A stretch of 64,000 nt of DNA from Chitinophagaceae bacterium (GTDB lineage Bacteria > Bacteroidota > Bacteroidia > Chitinophagales > Chitinophagaceae): positions 1-64,000 of the forward strand of contig JAEUVJ010000075.1 in the NCBI GenBank assembly GCA_016787085.1, given 5' to 3'. This document shows, piece after piece, positions 17,166 to 26,341 of the stretch. A model generated the notes under the pieces. The model ran no database searches. It had not been told where the DNA came from and worked only from the letters and a program-made list of their open reading frames with translations. The translations under genes and the position numbers were made by a program. Within the stretch, counting starts at the first letter, position 1, and the number at the start of each line of letters is the position of its first letter.

Positions 17166-18305
17166 ATGAAAGCGGCTACCAAATTCATTCATGCAGGCAC
17201 AGAGCCCGATCCGTCCACCGGGGCGATCATGACACCGATCTACCAAACATCCACGTATGTGCAATCAGCCCCGGGAAAGAACCAGGGATATGAATATGCC
17301 CGTTCACAAAATCCGACACGCAAAGCACTGGAAGAGGCACTGGCGGTGATTGAAAATGGCGCTTACGGGCTTGCTTTTAGCAGCGGCGTGGCTGCAACAG
17401 ATGCTGTGATAAAACTACTTCAGCCCGGTGATGAAGTGATTGCCGCCAACGATATGTATGGCGGCACCTATCGCCTGTTCACCAAAATATTCGAAAAGTT
17501 TGGTATCGGGTTCAGGTATGTAGATACCACGAATGTGCAGAATATAGAAAAGGCCATTACCCCAAAAACGAAATTGGTCTGGTTGGAAACCCCCACCAAC
17601 CCGTTAATGAATATCACAGATATAGCTGCAGTAGCCGCTATCACAAAACCAAAAAAGATATGGCTGGCCGTGGATAATACCTTCGCTTCACCTTACTTAC
17701 AAAACCCCCTTGATCTTGGGGCGGATATTGTCATGCACTCATCCACCAAATATCTTGGCGGCCACAGCGACGTGATACAGGGTGCGTTGATCATGAATGA
17801 TTCCTTACTGAGGGAGCAGTTATATTTTATTCAAAAAAGCTGTGGGGCCGTTCCGGGACCGATGGATTGCTTTCTGGTGTTGAGAGGCATCAAGACACTG
17901 CATGTCCGTATGAAAGCCCATTGTGAAAATGGTAAGACCATTGCACATTGGTTAAGAAAACACCCAAAAGTCGGGAAAGTATATTGGCCCGGATTTGAAG
18001 ATCATCCGGGATACGCTGTAGCTAAAAAACAAATGCGTGACTTTGGCGGCATGTTGAGCTTTACACTGAAAGATGACGCTGTTGATAATGCCATGCGGGT
18101 ACTATCTTCTACCCATTTATTTTCACTGGCCGAAAGCCTTGGCGGTGTAGAATCTTTGATCAATCACCCCGCCTCCATGACGCATGCATCTATCCCAAGA
18201 GAAGAACGGATCAAAAACGGGCTGGGTGATTCGTTGATACGTCTTAGTATAGGTATAGAAGATGCAGATGACCTGATCGCTGATCTGCAGCATGCGATCG
18301 GTTAA
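17166..18305 (+). CDS. Trans-sulfuration PLP enzyme (cystathionine gamma-synthase/lyase family)
   Basis: Cys/Met metabolism PLP-dependent enzyme of 379 aa. Landmarks are YEYARSQNPTRKALE (42-56), FSSGVAATDA (71-80), LETPTNPLMNI (140-150) and the PLP-Lys K195 in HSSTKYLGGHSD. Sequence cannot separate cystathionine gamma-synthase (methionine synthesis) from gamma-lyase (cysteine from cystathionine), and no met or cys neighbour helps. Cytosolic. The gene stands alone between a divergent secreted-protein operon and a small membrane protein gene. Confidence 0.9.
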   Translation: MKAATKFIHAGTEPDPSTGAIMTPIYQTSTYVQSAPGKNQGYEYARSQNPTRKALEEALAVIENGAYGLAFSSGVAATDAVIKLLQPGDEVIAANDMYGGTYRLFTKIFEKFGIGFRYVDTTNVQNIEKAITPKTKLVWLETPTNPLMNITDIAAVAAITKPKKIWLAVDNTFASPYLQNPLDLGADIVMHSSTKYLGGHSDVIQGALIMNDSLLREQLYFIQKSCGAVPGPMDCFLVLRGIKTLHVRMKAHCENGKTIAHWLRKHPKVGKVYWPGFEDHPGYAVAKKQMRDFGGMLSFTLKDDAVDNAMRVLSSTHLFSLAESLGGVESLINHPASMTHASIPREERIKNGLGDSLIRLSIGIEDADDLIADLQHAIG

Positions 18306-18386
18306 GATCATTTTGGCATTGTATATGCATAACCATGCTGTGCGATACTGAATCTGCGGTTCAGATAACCAGTAAACGTTGCTGTT

Positions 18387-18533
18387 ATGCTCTATTTGAT
18401 TGCCATCATTTTATTGATCGGGTGGATATTAGGTTTCTTTGTCTTTTCAGCAGGCCAGTTGATCCATGTTTTGCTGGTCATCGCTATTATTGCGATATTG
18501 CTGCGTATCATCAGGGGTGACAGGGCACTCTGA
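18387..18533 (+). CDS. Small lmo0937-family membrane protein
   Basis: A 48-residue protein in the gap between two genes. It begins MLYLIAIILLIGWILGFFVF and has a second hydrophobic segment (IHVLLVIAIIAILLRII) ending in RGDRAL. Two short transmembrane helices separated by SAGQL match the lmo0937/DUF5670 family of tiny membrane proteins, often stress-induced and of unknown role. The stop lies 10 bp ahead of the TIGR02757 gene. Confidence 0.8.
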   Translation: MLYLIAIILLIGWILGFFVFSAGQLIHVLLVIAIIAILLRIIRGDRAL

Positions 18534-18543
18534 TGACAGATGA

Positions 18544-19305
18544 ATGAATAAAAAAGCACTTAAAGAATTTCTGGACAGGAAGGTTGATGAATACAATCAA
18601 CCTTCTTTTATTAAAGATGACCCTGTCAGTATTCCCCATCTTTTTAGCAGGAAGGAAGATATTGAAATAGCTGGTTTTTTTTCCGCCCTCTTTTCATGGG
18701 GTAATCGAACCACGATTATACAAAAATCAAAAGAGCTGATGCAATTAATGGAGATGCAGCCTTATGAATTCTGCATGAGCCGGGACGAACAACGATTGCA
18801 AAAATTGCTGGCATTCAAACACAGGACCTTTAATCCGACCGATCTTTTGTATTTCATTGAATTTTTCAGACATCATTACTCCCGGTACAGCACCCTCGAA
18901 ACTGCGTTTACGATGCATGGAAGTAATGTTGAGGATATGCTCACGGGGTTTCACCATTATTTCTTTTCACTTGAGGATGCGCCACCAAGGACAAAAAAGC
19001 ATATTTCAACCCCTGAAAAAAATTCCGCCTGCAAGCGTCTGAATATGTTCCTTCGCTGGATGGTGCGAAACGATAATAAAGGTGTTGATTTTGGCATCTG
19101 GAAGAACATTTCGCCCTCACAACTGATTTGCCCGCTTGACCTGCACGTAGCAAGGGTAGCCAGAAAATTCGGTCTGCTTCGCCGGAAACGAACCGGCTGG
19201 CAGGCAGCATGGGAGCTAACAAAATACTTGCGAACTTTGGATAAACATGACCCGGTGAAATATGACTTTGCATTATTTGGACTAGGCGTCATGGAAAAAT
19301 ATTAG
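18544..19305 (+). CDS. TIGR02757 family protein (DUF2400)
   Basis: A 253-residue cytosolic protein of the TIGR02757/DUF2400 family, common in Bacteroidota, with no established function. Characteristic segments are IPHLFSRKEDIEIAGFFSALFSWGNR (about 25-50), LYFIEFFRHHY, KRLNMFLRWMVR and the C-terminal PLDLHVARVARKFGLL...YDFALFGLGV. The end resembles helix-hairpin-helix DNA glycosylases, but no glycosylase catalytic motif is obvious to me. It is followed after 4 bp by a small gene. Confidence 0.88.
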   Translation: MNKKALKEFLDRKVDEYNQPSFIKDDPVSIPHLFSRKEDIEIAGFFSALFSWGNRTTIIQKSKELMQLMEMQPYEFCMSRDEQRLQKLLAFKHRTFNPTDLLYFIEFFRHHYSRYSTLETAFTMHGSNVEDMLTGFHHYFFSLEDAPPRTKKHISTPEKNSACKRLNMFLRWMVRNDNKGVDFGIWKNISPSQLICPLDLHVARVARKFGLLRRKRTGWQAAWELTKYLRTLDKHDPVKYDFALFGLGVMEKY

Positions 19306-19309
19306 CCCG

Positions 19310-19639
19310 ATGTCATCTATCAGTCCGGAACTGGTTCCCGCAATAAATAAATCCCTGGAAATAAGCTTACCGGATACTATCAGCCCTGAAGAGCTAAGAA
19401 AAAAACTATCAGCTCATATCAATACCCTTATCAACAACGATTTTGAGAAACTCGTCTTCCTGCTTTACCGGGTTGATGTAAATGAAGCAAGAATGAGAGC
19501 ATTACTGGCGCATAAAGAAGGAGAGAATGCTGCCGGACTGATCGCTGACCTGATCATTGAACGGCAACTGCAGAAAATAGAATCCCGACGGCAATTTCGC
19601 CAGCGGGGTAATGATATCGATGAAAATGAAAAATGGTAG
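19310..19639 (+). CDS. Small uncharacterised protein downstream of TIGR02757
   Basis: A 109-residue hydrophilic, probably helical protein that I do not recognise. Visible is LRKKLSAHINTLINNDFEKLVFLLYRVDVNEARMRALL (residues 30-67), followed by GENAAGLIADLIIERQLQKIESR. No signal peptide or membrane segment. Its start codon is four bases after the TIGR02757 stop, so it is very likely cotranscribed and perhaps translationally coupled. Confidence 0.75.
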   Translation: MSSISPELVPAINKSLEISLPDTISPEELRKKLSAHINTLINNDFEKLVFLLYRVDVNEARMRALLAHKEGENAAGLIADLIIERQLQKIESRRQFRQRGNDIDENEKW

Positions 19640-19681
19640 GTTTTGGTAAGCATCGCCGTCCTAAAGCATACCGAATGGGAA

Positions 19682-20350
19682 TTAATGCTTTTTTTCAAAC
19701 ATCAGCTCTTGTACTTTTTCTTTATCTTCTTTCTCTTTCTTCAGATCGAACATTGTTCCGAACACATGATCCCAGATGGTAGAACTAACTCCATACCCGT
19801 TATGTTCGTTCTTATAATGATGCAGGTGATGGTTTCTCCAAAGAGGTTTCATCCATTTGAAAGGCGGGTTCCAGGCATGTATGGCGTAATGCATGGTGCC
19901 ATACATCAGGTAGCCGAACAAGAAGCCAGGAAAAAACATAAACGCATAGCTTCCCATTACCAGGTACATCAAACCAAACAATGTTGACGAAATGATCAGG
20001 CTGGGTATCGGCGGCATAAATAAACGCTGCCTGTCACGCGGATAATGATGGTGATTACCATGGAGGGTGTACACAAACTTTGTGGCACGGGGCGTTTTAG
20101 GCACCCAGTGAAAAATGAACCGATGAGCTATATATTCAAAAAAAGTCCAAAATAACATGCCGCCAAAGAAGGTCAGTAATATCCGTGTTGTGCTATAGTC
20201 ATATTTTGTAGCCGCGAGATAAATGATATAACTGAGGATCGGGATATACATTCCCCATATCACCAGCGGGTGCGCCTTTGTCATCGCCTCAAGAAAATCA
20301 TTCTTGAATAATCTCGCCTGCCCCTTATTATGGATCTTTTCGAAATGCAT
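19682..20350 (-). CDS. Fatty acid hydroxylase / sterol desaturase family protein
   Basis: Integral membrane di-iron enzyme of the fatty acid hydroxylase superfamily; relatives make 2-hydroxy fatty acids of sphingolipids, which some Bacteroidota contain. The histidine clusters are present: AHRFIFHW (about 82-89), LHGNHHHYPRD (about 102-112), MHYAIH and RNHHLHHYKNEHNGYG. At least four hydrophobic segments are seen. I start at the ATG at 20350 (MHFEKIHNKG); the longer frame uses an unlikely TTG and has no signal. Substrate is inferred only from the family. Confidence 0.85.
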   Translation of the reverse strand: MHFEKIHNKGQARLFKNDFLEAMTKAHPLVIWGMYIPILSYIIYLAATKYDYSTTRILLTFFGGMLFWTFFEYIAHRFIFHWVPKTPRATKFVYTLHGNHHHYPRDRQRLFMPPIPSLIISSTLFGLMYLVMGSYAFMFFPGFLFGYLMYGTMHYAIHAWNPPFKWMKPLWRNHHLHHYKNEHNGYGVSSTIWDHVFGTMFDLKKEKEDKEKVQELMFEKKH

Positions 20351-20424
20351 GTCACAAAGATAAGGGAGGACGGCACTGCAAGGCAAGTGGTAAACAGGGT
20401 TTTGCCCACTTCATTGTCCTGATT

Positions 20425-23016
20425 TTAGTCAATCTTTAAGAGTTTGTCAATTGTTTGAAAACAGTAGCCCTTCCCCTGAAAATGCCGGATCAGTTCGGGC
20501 AGCCTGTCATAAAGCTTATCAGTTCTTTTCGGATCGGTTCCGATATGTACCAGCAGGATAAATCCGTTCATACCAGAAGGTCTTGCGCTTTCGAAGTGGG
20601 TAATGGAATTGTAGATGGCCTCGCTGCTCCGGTAGTTTTTCATACCAGGTGTGGTATAGTCAGCTGTACTTAAAGTCCCCGGTGTGTAGTTGATCAGTTG
20701 TAGCCCCATTTCTTTGGTCCATGCGGCAATCGAGTCATTATACCATTCATAAGGAGGCAAAAAGAATACTGCATTTTTTTGGCTGATACCAAAGGCAGTC
20801 ATTTCTGCATAGTTGTTCAGCAGATCAACCATGAATTGCCGTCTTGTCACAAACAAACTATCCCTCTTTATCCAGTCGCAGTAAAGCAAATGTTCATCGC
20901 TGTGCGCACCGAGGTAATGCTCTTCTTTTTTCAAACGCCGGATAACCGGGGCAAAAGCGGGATTGCGATAAAATCTTCCGGTAAAAAAGAAGGAGGCTTT
21001 GACCTTTTGTTGTTTCAACGTTTCTGCAATGATATCACTCCCATCTGCAAACTCATCGCCGGTAAAGACCAGCGCAATATTCTTTTTGGCGCTATCTCCC
21101 CGGGTTATTGCCCCATAGTTATATGAAAAGAAATTTTTCAAAGATATTCCGGAAGTCTCCCCCCTTGGGGGAGATGCAGAGAGGGCCGATTCTGCTTCCT
21201 TCGCAGCCAGTAAATAGATCAGGGATGCTGTTCCATCCATTGTAGGTTCATTGGTGCTGTAGTCGCCATAGTCATCATGATAAACGGCGAGATTACTTTG
21301 AAACCCGGCATACTCATCAGGGTCCTTTAGCTGAATACCGATAAGCCCTTTGTAAATGTTACCATATACAGGTCCATCCACCAGCCCTCCGTCAATCGGG
21401 TAATTCTTTAAATGTGTGAATGCTGAATGAGGGTCCACTGGTGTATCGCCCCATGATGGCAGGCCATATACCATTGACGTTCCCCATGGATTGCAACCAA
21501 ACAGCCAGTCGAAATTGGCCTGTTCCAATTCTTCAAACGTTTTATCACCGGTTAATTTTTTATACCAGTAACATTGAATAGCAAAAGAAGTAGTAAGATT
21601 ATTGCTGCACCAGATGAAAGGGACTCCGCGATAGAAAGCATTGGACTTTGCTTTATTCCATACACGCTGAATACCTTCTTTGTAATAACCGACAATGTCA
21701 TTATATCTTGATTGGGGCTGCTTCCTTTTAATAGCCCAATCGCCAAGCTTTCTATAGAACTCTACTAATTCATAATGACCAATATTAATAAAAGGATACC
21801 ACTGATAATGACTGGCAGTGTCTTTGCCAAGCCAGGGAGTAATTGGTTCCAGTTCTGAATGAAATAATACATGATCAAATTGGCTCCCGCAATTAAGCGA
21901 AGCATTTCTTTTGTCAATCTCCATATGTCCGATTGCTGCCTGCGCTAATTCAACATCATCGAGCCAGTTTTCTTCGGCATAGATATAAGGAGACCGGACA
22001 GAAGCTGTTTGCGTTACCCCCTTCTTGTTGCCTGTATATTTATATGCTGATTTTGCTTTATAAAACAATTCTCTTGAGTAGCCGGTATCATAATCATAAA
22101 AGATCTGGTTTCCCAAAGCAAACGCACTGGCATACTTTGCCGCAGTCGAACTTGTTCCCGTCGTGGCATTCATAAATTTTCCCCGCTGCTGTGGCTCACC
22201 ACTTACAAAATAGACGGGGCGTTCAAAGCCTCTTCCGTAAAATGTATCCTGTCCCGGTATCCGCATACCCATGTGGTCCCGGTCATCCGCAATCTGGTTG
22301 AACATCCAGTTATCTTTCGGGTGCATTTTCAATAACCAGTCCAAACCCCATTTGGCTTCGTCCAGCACATCGGCCATCCCATTTTTCCCATCAAGACCAT
22401 TGGCTATTTTTTCGTCAGTAAAAACATTTGGGAAATCCCTGTAAGCCATCAGCAAATGATAAGTGGCATTGGCAGATGTTGTAACGTATTGCAAATAGTC
22501 GCTGGCATCATGCCAGCCACCCACCACATCAATACGTGTGCTGTCTTTGATACCAGCCTTTTCTCCATATAATACATACCCGTCATGTGTATGACAACTG
22601 TCTTTCAGATAGGGATTAAAGCCCGTTCGCTGCTGCCGCATATAGCGAAGGCAAAAATCAGCGGCGCCTTTATACACATCGTCGCCAATTTCAAACTCAG
22701 GTGATTTTACTCCCCCGGCCTGCAGGTAATACCTGCCTGGTTTTTTGAAAGAAGAAAAATTCAGGCGACAGGTTTGAGCAAATGGGCCATAGGTACCAAA
22801 AGCAATACCAGCCTTGCCAGAAAAGACAATCTTATTCGTTTCAACATCTATCAATTGCCAACTGCTTACTGCCTGTTGCTCTTTACTGCACCACACAGCG
22901 ACTTTCACGCCACCGGGAGTATACCCTAATTGATTGATGCGTATCCAGCTTTTTATTTCCTGCTTTTCAGTAAAAGCAATGACAGGAACCAGTAATACCA
23001 GCCACCATTTTTTCAT
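20425..23016 (-). CDS. GH9 glycoside hydrolase fused to a polysaccharide deacetylase-like domain
   Basis: An 863-residue secreted two-enzyme fusion. Signal peptide about 1-16; an Ig-like CelD_N domain about 22-112; GH9 (alpha/alpha)6 catalytic domain about 115-610 with the catalytic Asp pair in GGWHDASDY (D170, D173) and the general acid E590 in DYSTNEPTMDG. Residues 611-625 form a linker containing SPPRGE. Residues about 645-863 are NodB-like: FTGDEF in place of TFDD (651-656), the metal motif HSDEH (705-709), PPYEWYN and H824 in LLVHIGT. It may cleave and deacetylate a beta-glucan or amino-sugar polymer. Monocistronic and divergent from the FAH-family gene. Confidence 0.9.
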   Translation of the reverse strand: MKKWWLVLLVPVIAFTEKQEIKSWIRINQLGYTPGGVKVAVWCSKEQQAVSSWQLIDVETNKIVFSGKAGIAFGTYGPFAQTCRLNFSSFKKPGRYYLQAGGVKSPEFEIGDDVYKGAADFCLRYMRQQRTGFNPYLKDSCHTHDGYVLYGEKAGIKDSTRIDVVGGWHDASDYLQYVTTSANATYHLLMAYRDFPNVFTDEKIANGLDGKNGMADVLDEAKWGLDWLLKMHPKDNWMFNQIADDRDHMGMRIPGQDTFYGRGFERPVYFVSGEPQQRGKFMNATTGTSSTAAKYASAFALGNQIFYDYDTGYSRELFYKAKSAYKYTGNKKGVTQTASVRSPYIYAEENWLDDVELAQAAIGHMEIDKRNASLNCGSQFDHVLFHSELEPITPWLGKDTASHYQWYPFINIGHYELVEFYRKLGDWAIKRKQPQSRYNDIVGYYKEGIQRVWNKAKSNAFYRGVPFIWCSNNLTTSFAIQCYWYKKLTGDKTFEELEQANFDWLFGCNPWGTSMVYGLPSWGDTPVDPHSAFTHLKNYPIDGGLVDGPVYGNIYKGLIGIQLKDPDEYAGFQSNLAVYHDDYGDYSTNEPTMDGTASLIYLLAAKEAESALSASPPRGETSGISLKNFFSYNYGAITRGDSAKKNIALVFTGDEFADGSDIIAETLKQQKVKASFFFTGRFYRNPAFAPVIRRLKKEEHYLGAHSDEHLLYCDWIKRDSLFVTRRQFMVDLLNNYAEMTAFGISQKNAVFFLPPYEWYNDSIAAWTKEMGLQLINYTPGTLSTADYTTPGMKNYRSSEAIYNSITHFESARPSGMNGFILLVHIGTDPKRTDKLYDRLPELIRHFQGKGYCFQTIDKLLKID
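21156..21174. repeat. Palindrome inside the GH9-deacetylase linker
   Basis: Perfect 8-bp inverted repeat TCTCCCCC/GGGGGAGA with a 3-base loop inside the reading frame, encoding SPPRGE in the interdomain linker (about residues 615-620). It looks like a short palindromic element that entered the coding sequence in frame. Confidence 0.65.
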
Positions 23017-23070
23017 GTCCCCAATTTACAAACAACCTCACTAACTTAGCGCCTCTTAAATTCCCTTTGA

Positions 23071-24081
23071 ATGAAATTAGTCTCTTATATCAAAGACGAT
23101 CGTGAACAACTCGGTGTACTGGTCAACGGCCTGGTGTATGATATGGAAGTACTGCATCCCGATCTGCCGGGCAGTATGAATATGTTCCTGACTTACTGGG
23201 AAGATATGTTCCCCATTGCACAGGCAGGCGAACTGATGCTGAAAGAAGGAACAAGAACCAGCAACAGGTGCATTCCGGTACAGGATTTACAATTACTGGC
23301 GCCGGTGCCATTTCCTTCTTCATGCAGGGATGGATATGCATTCCGGCAACATGTAGCTGCCGCGAGAAGAAACCGGAAAGTGGAGATGATACCCGAATTC
23401 GATCAGTATCCCATTTTTTATTTCACCAACCATCACAGCATACAGGGGCCTGGCGATATAAAATGTATGCCCGATCATTTTGAAAAATTAGATTTTGAAC
23501 TGGAAGCCGCCATTGTCATTTGCAAGCATGGAAGAAATATAAAAGCAGAAGAGGCTGATCAGTATATCGGAGGGCTGATGATCATGAACGACATGAGTGC
23601 AAGACGGCTGCAGATGGAAGAAATGCTGTTGAATCTCGGCCCTGCCAAGGGAAAAGATTTTTCTACCGTTCTCGGTCCCTGGCTGGTTACACCAGATGAA
23701 TTGCAGGCTTTTGAAATAGCGCCGAAAGAGAACCATACCGGTAAGAACTGGAATCTGAAAATGACCTGCGCTGTCAATGGTGTGCAGGTAAGCGAGGGTA
23801 ATCTCGGCGATATGGACTGGACCTTTGCCGAGATCATTGAACGGGCCTCTTACGGAGTTGACCTGTACCCCGGTGATGTGATCGGAAGCGGTACGGTTGG
23901 TACGGGCTGTTTTCTTGAATTAAATGGTACTGGTAAATTAAATGATCCCAATTACACCGAACAATGGCTTCAGGCCGGCGATGTAGTAGAAATGGAGATA
24001 GACAGCCTGGGCAAACTAAGCAACACTATTGTAGCGGAAGAAACTGATTGGAGTATACTGCAACTCAAAAAAGATAGTTAG
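23071..24081 (+). CDS. Fumarylacetoacetate hydrolase family protein
   Basis: A 336-residue cytosolic FAH-superfamily enzyme, cleaving or decarboxylating a beta-diketo-type acid. The metal-binding pattern is kept: D87 in CRDGYAFRQH, the E143/E145 pair in DFELEAAIV and D174 in MNDMSAR. The domain covers most of the protein; the first 75 residues form the small N-terminal domain. The nearby flavin reductase at 25 kb might point to aromatic catabolism, but there is no dioxygenase or maleylacetoacetate isomerase here, so the substrate is open. Confidence 0.9.
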   Translation: MKLVSYIKDDREQLGVLVNGLVYDMEVLHPDLPGSMNMFLTYWEDMFPIAQAGELMLKEGTRTSNRCIPVQDLQLLAPVPFPSSCRDGYAFRQHVAAARRNRKVEMIPEFDQYPIFYFTNHHSIQGPGDIKCMPDHFEKLDFELEAAIVICKHGRNIKAEEADQYIGGLMIMNDMSARRLQMEEMLLNLGPAKGKDFSTVLGPWLVTPDELQAFEIAPKENHTGKNWNLKMTCAVNGVQVSEGNLGDMDWTFAEIIERASYGVDLYPGDVIGSGTVGTGCFLELNGTGKLNDPNYTEQWLQAGDVVEMEIDSLGKLSNTIVAEETDWSILQLKKDS

Positions 24082-24180
24082 AAAGAGGCTGCCCGGTTAT
24101 TACAGTCTGAATCACTACATGCACATGAGAAATTAAAATAGATAATACGGACGGAACAGCCTCAAATCATTACCGGTCGC

Positions 24181-24897
24181 TCAGATCCTGGCTTTTTCTA
24201 TTCTTTTTATGGTAGCGGCCCCTTTATTGGTCACTTTGCCAAGGAAAGAATCCTTCACTTTGATCTCTTTTTCCGCATTTACTTCTGCTGAACCGACCCC
24301 GTCATTATCTATATCCATTTTCTGTACGGCAAATTCAGCAGCTTTCAGACTGCCAACACTTTTATTTTTTATTGTCACGTTATCTGCCTTGCCGCTTAGC
24401 TTCACATCTCCAACGCTTTTATTATTGATATCTACGTTGGCAGCGCTAAGCTTCAGATCAACAGCCCCGACGCTTTTGTTATCAATCTTCAGGTCTTCGA
24501 AGCTGAGTGTTTTATCAGAAGATACATCACCAACTGTTTTCAGTTCCATACCCTTCAATTTTTTGAATGTGATATACACTTTCATTTTCTTTTTGGTACT
24601 GATGTTGACGTCTTTCTTCATGGAAACCGTCAGCTTTGACCCTTCATTCTTTACCTCGAAGTAAGCCTGCAGGTTATCCTCTGCTTCAATCTTTACCTCT
24701 TCTTTGCTTCCTTGAGATAATAGTACGCTGAAAACGCCACTGACATTTAACTGATCAAACGACTGTACACTGATTTCTTTGGTGACAACATTACCACTGC
24801 CCTCTACTTTTGGCTTTCCCTTGTCCTTATCCTGGGCATTTGCAGAAAAAAATGATACGGCCGTAATGGCTAACAGAGACAAAAAGATCCTTCTCAT
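24181..24897 (-). CDS. DUF2807 (GIN-domain) secreted protein
   Basis: A 238-residue exported protein. The signal peptide MRRIFLSLLAITAVSFFSANA is followed by a DUF2807 domain beginning GSGNVVTKEISVQSFDQLNVSG. The central part (about 105-220) is a series of short beta repeats with the recurring pattern xSVGxxxLxxxxxDIxxK (for example NKSVGAVDLK, NKSVGDVKLS, NKSVGSLKAA), expected to form a right-handed beta-helix-like stack. Such proteins were named auto-transporter adhesin heads, but no function is proven. It shares no operon with its neighbours. Confidence 0.88.
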   Translation of the reverse strand: MRRIFLSLLAITAVSFFSANAQDKDKGKPKVEGSGNVVTKEISVQSFDQLNVSGVFSVLLSQGSKEEVKIEAEDNLQAYFEVKNEGSKLTVSMKKDVNISTKKKMKVYITFKKLKGMELKTVGDVSSDKTLSFEDLKIDNKSVGAVDLKLSAANVDINNKSVGDVKLSGKADNVTIKNKSVGSLKAAEFAVQKMDIDNDGVGSAEVNAEKEIKVKDSFLGKVTNKGAATIKRIEKARI

Positions 24898-25070
24898 GAC
24901 TAATTGATTTTAAAGTTTACAAAATCACGAAATTTTTCGTAGAACGAAGGTGCTGCTATCTTTGTTACATATCTGTTTAAAAAATTTTGAACGGTGCTTA
25001 TCATAGCTGGATAGCACCCTGTGAATCCTTGTATTTTTCCGGATATTTGCCTTACCGTCAATATTTTACC

Positions 25071-25952
25071 ATGATACTGGACCTGAAGGACCTGAAACCG
25101 GCAGAAAAACAATATTACCTGCAACATGTGGTGGCACCACGGCCCATTTGTTTTGCTTCAACAATAGACAAAACAGGCAAAGTGAATCTCAGCCCCTTCA
25201 GTTTCTTCAATCTCTTTTCTTCCAATCCGCCTATTGTTATCTTTTCACCAGCCAGAAGAGTAAAGGATAATACCACCAAGCATACGCTGGAAAATGTGCT
25301 GGAGGTACCCGAAGTGGTGATCAATATTATAACGTATGATATGGTACAGCAAACCTCTCTGGCCAGTTGCGAGTTTCCGAAAGAAGTGAATGAGTTTATC
25401 AAAGCAGGCTTTACAGAAGAACCGGCAACTTTGGTTAAACCGCCAATGGTAAAAGAGAGTAAAGTAAAGATGGAATGCAAGGTCATTGAAGTAAAACCAT
25501 TGGGTACAGAAGGCGGCGCAGGCAACCTGGTGATATGCGAAGTACTGCGGATGCATGTTGATGATGCTTTGCTGGATGACAACAAGAAATTGGATCAACG
25601 GAAGATCAGCCACGTTGCCCGGCTTGGCGGCGACTGGTATTGCGTAGTCAATGAGAACAATCTTTTCCAGGTAGAGAAGCCGAACACGCAACTGGGCATC
25701 GGTATTGATGCGTTACCGGCAGCTATCCGTAACAGTAATATCCTTTCAGGGAATAACCTGGGTCAGTTAGCCAATGTACATGAAATGCCGGTCATTGAGC
25801 CTTCGTTTGATGATACTCGTCTTAAAGAGATCATCCAATACTATGGCATAAACCCCGATGAAATGGAAAGGGAGCTACATAGCTATGCAAAAAAATTATT
25901 GGATGCAGGAAGGATAAAAGAAGCCTGGCAGGTATTGCTGGTAAATTCATGA
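25071..25952 (+). CDS. Flavin reductase family protein
   Basis: A 293-residue protein with an N-terminal FMN-binding split-barrel flavin reductase domain (about 10-200) and a C-terminal helical extension seen in Bacteroidota homologues. Conserved pieces are HVVAPRPICFASTIDKTGKVNLSPFSFFNLFSSNPP and ENVLEVPEVVINII. I chose the ATG at 25071 (MILDLKDLKPAEKQYYLQH) because it begins the conserved part; the longer frame adds an unconserved stretch. It would bind FMN and use NAD(P)H; the acceptor is unknown. Confidence 0.88.
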   Translation: MILDLKDLKPAEKQYYLQHVVAPRPICFASTIDKTGKVNLSPFSFFNLFSSNPPIVIFSPARRVKDNTTKHTLENVLEVPEVVINIITYDMVQQTSLASCEFPKEVNEFIKAGFTEEPATLVKPPMVKESKVKMECKVIEVKPLGTEGGAGNLVICEVLRMHVDDALLDDNKKLDQRKISHVARLGGDWYCVVNENNLFQVEKPNTQLGIGIDALPAAIRNSNILSGNNLGQLANVHEMPVIEPSFDDTRLKEIIQYYGINPDEMERELHSYAKKLLDAGRIKEAWQVLLVNS

Positions 25953-26341
25953 TGCATTTTAAAAAAGTATACATGCAGAACAGGTATAATAAACCCCTTT
26001 CCATTCTTTAGCCACAATCTGGTCGTCTTCCTTTTCGCATTGCCGGTTCATTTGGCTATATGAAATACTCTCAGAATATCCGGCAAACATTCCTCTTTTT
26101 TTGCACATTGGTTCATTTTTCTGCGGGCCCGATATCATTTTATGGATAATTGCAACAAATGCCAGCCATTGGTACCGGCATTAGTAATATTTACCAAACT
26201 GGTCTGATCATTTGCAAATTCTCGTTTTTAACCGGCTAATAGTACCACTAACTTGGTAGTATAAAAAGGAGTCACCGGAAAATCCATCAAAAGAGTACGG
26301 CGCCTATACCGAAAAGCGATACGAGTAGGCATCACCATCAA
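25953..26341. other. 389-bp intergenic region ending in repeat copy 1
   Basis: No credible open frame. The right end contains a small stem (TACCA/TGGTA near 26242-26258) and then the 75-bp element that recurs at 27819-27894. The rest is unremarkable AT-rich spacer. Confidence 0.5.
26255..26329 (+). repeat. 75-bp direct repeat, copy 1 (leader of the anchor-J lipoprotein gene)
   Basis: Starts GGTAGTATAAAAAGGAGTCA and ends GCGATACGAGTAGG. It matches 27819-27894 with three substitutions and one single-base indel, about 95 percent identity. It ends 12 bp before the start codon of the gene at 26342. Contains GGCGCC and a GGTA/TACC pair at its two sides; I could not derive a convincing full fold. 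Confidence 0.85.

Noticed and set aside
24085..24163. Distant inverted repeat GAGGCTG/CAGCCTC between the FAH and DUF2807 genes
   Set aside because: The stem is only 7 bp with a loop of about 65 bases and a weak T-run, so I did not list it as a terminator.
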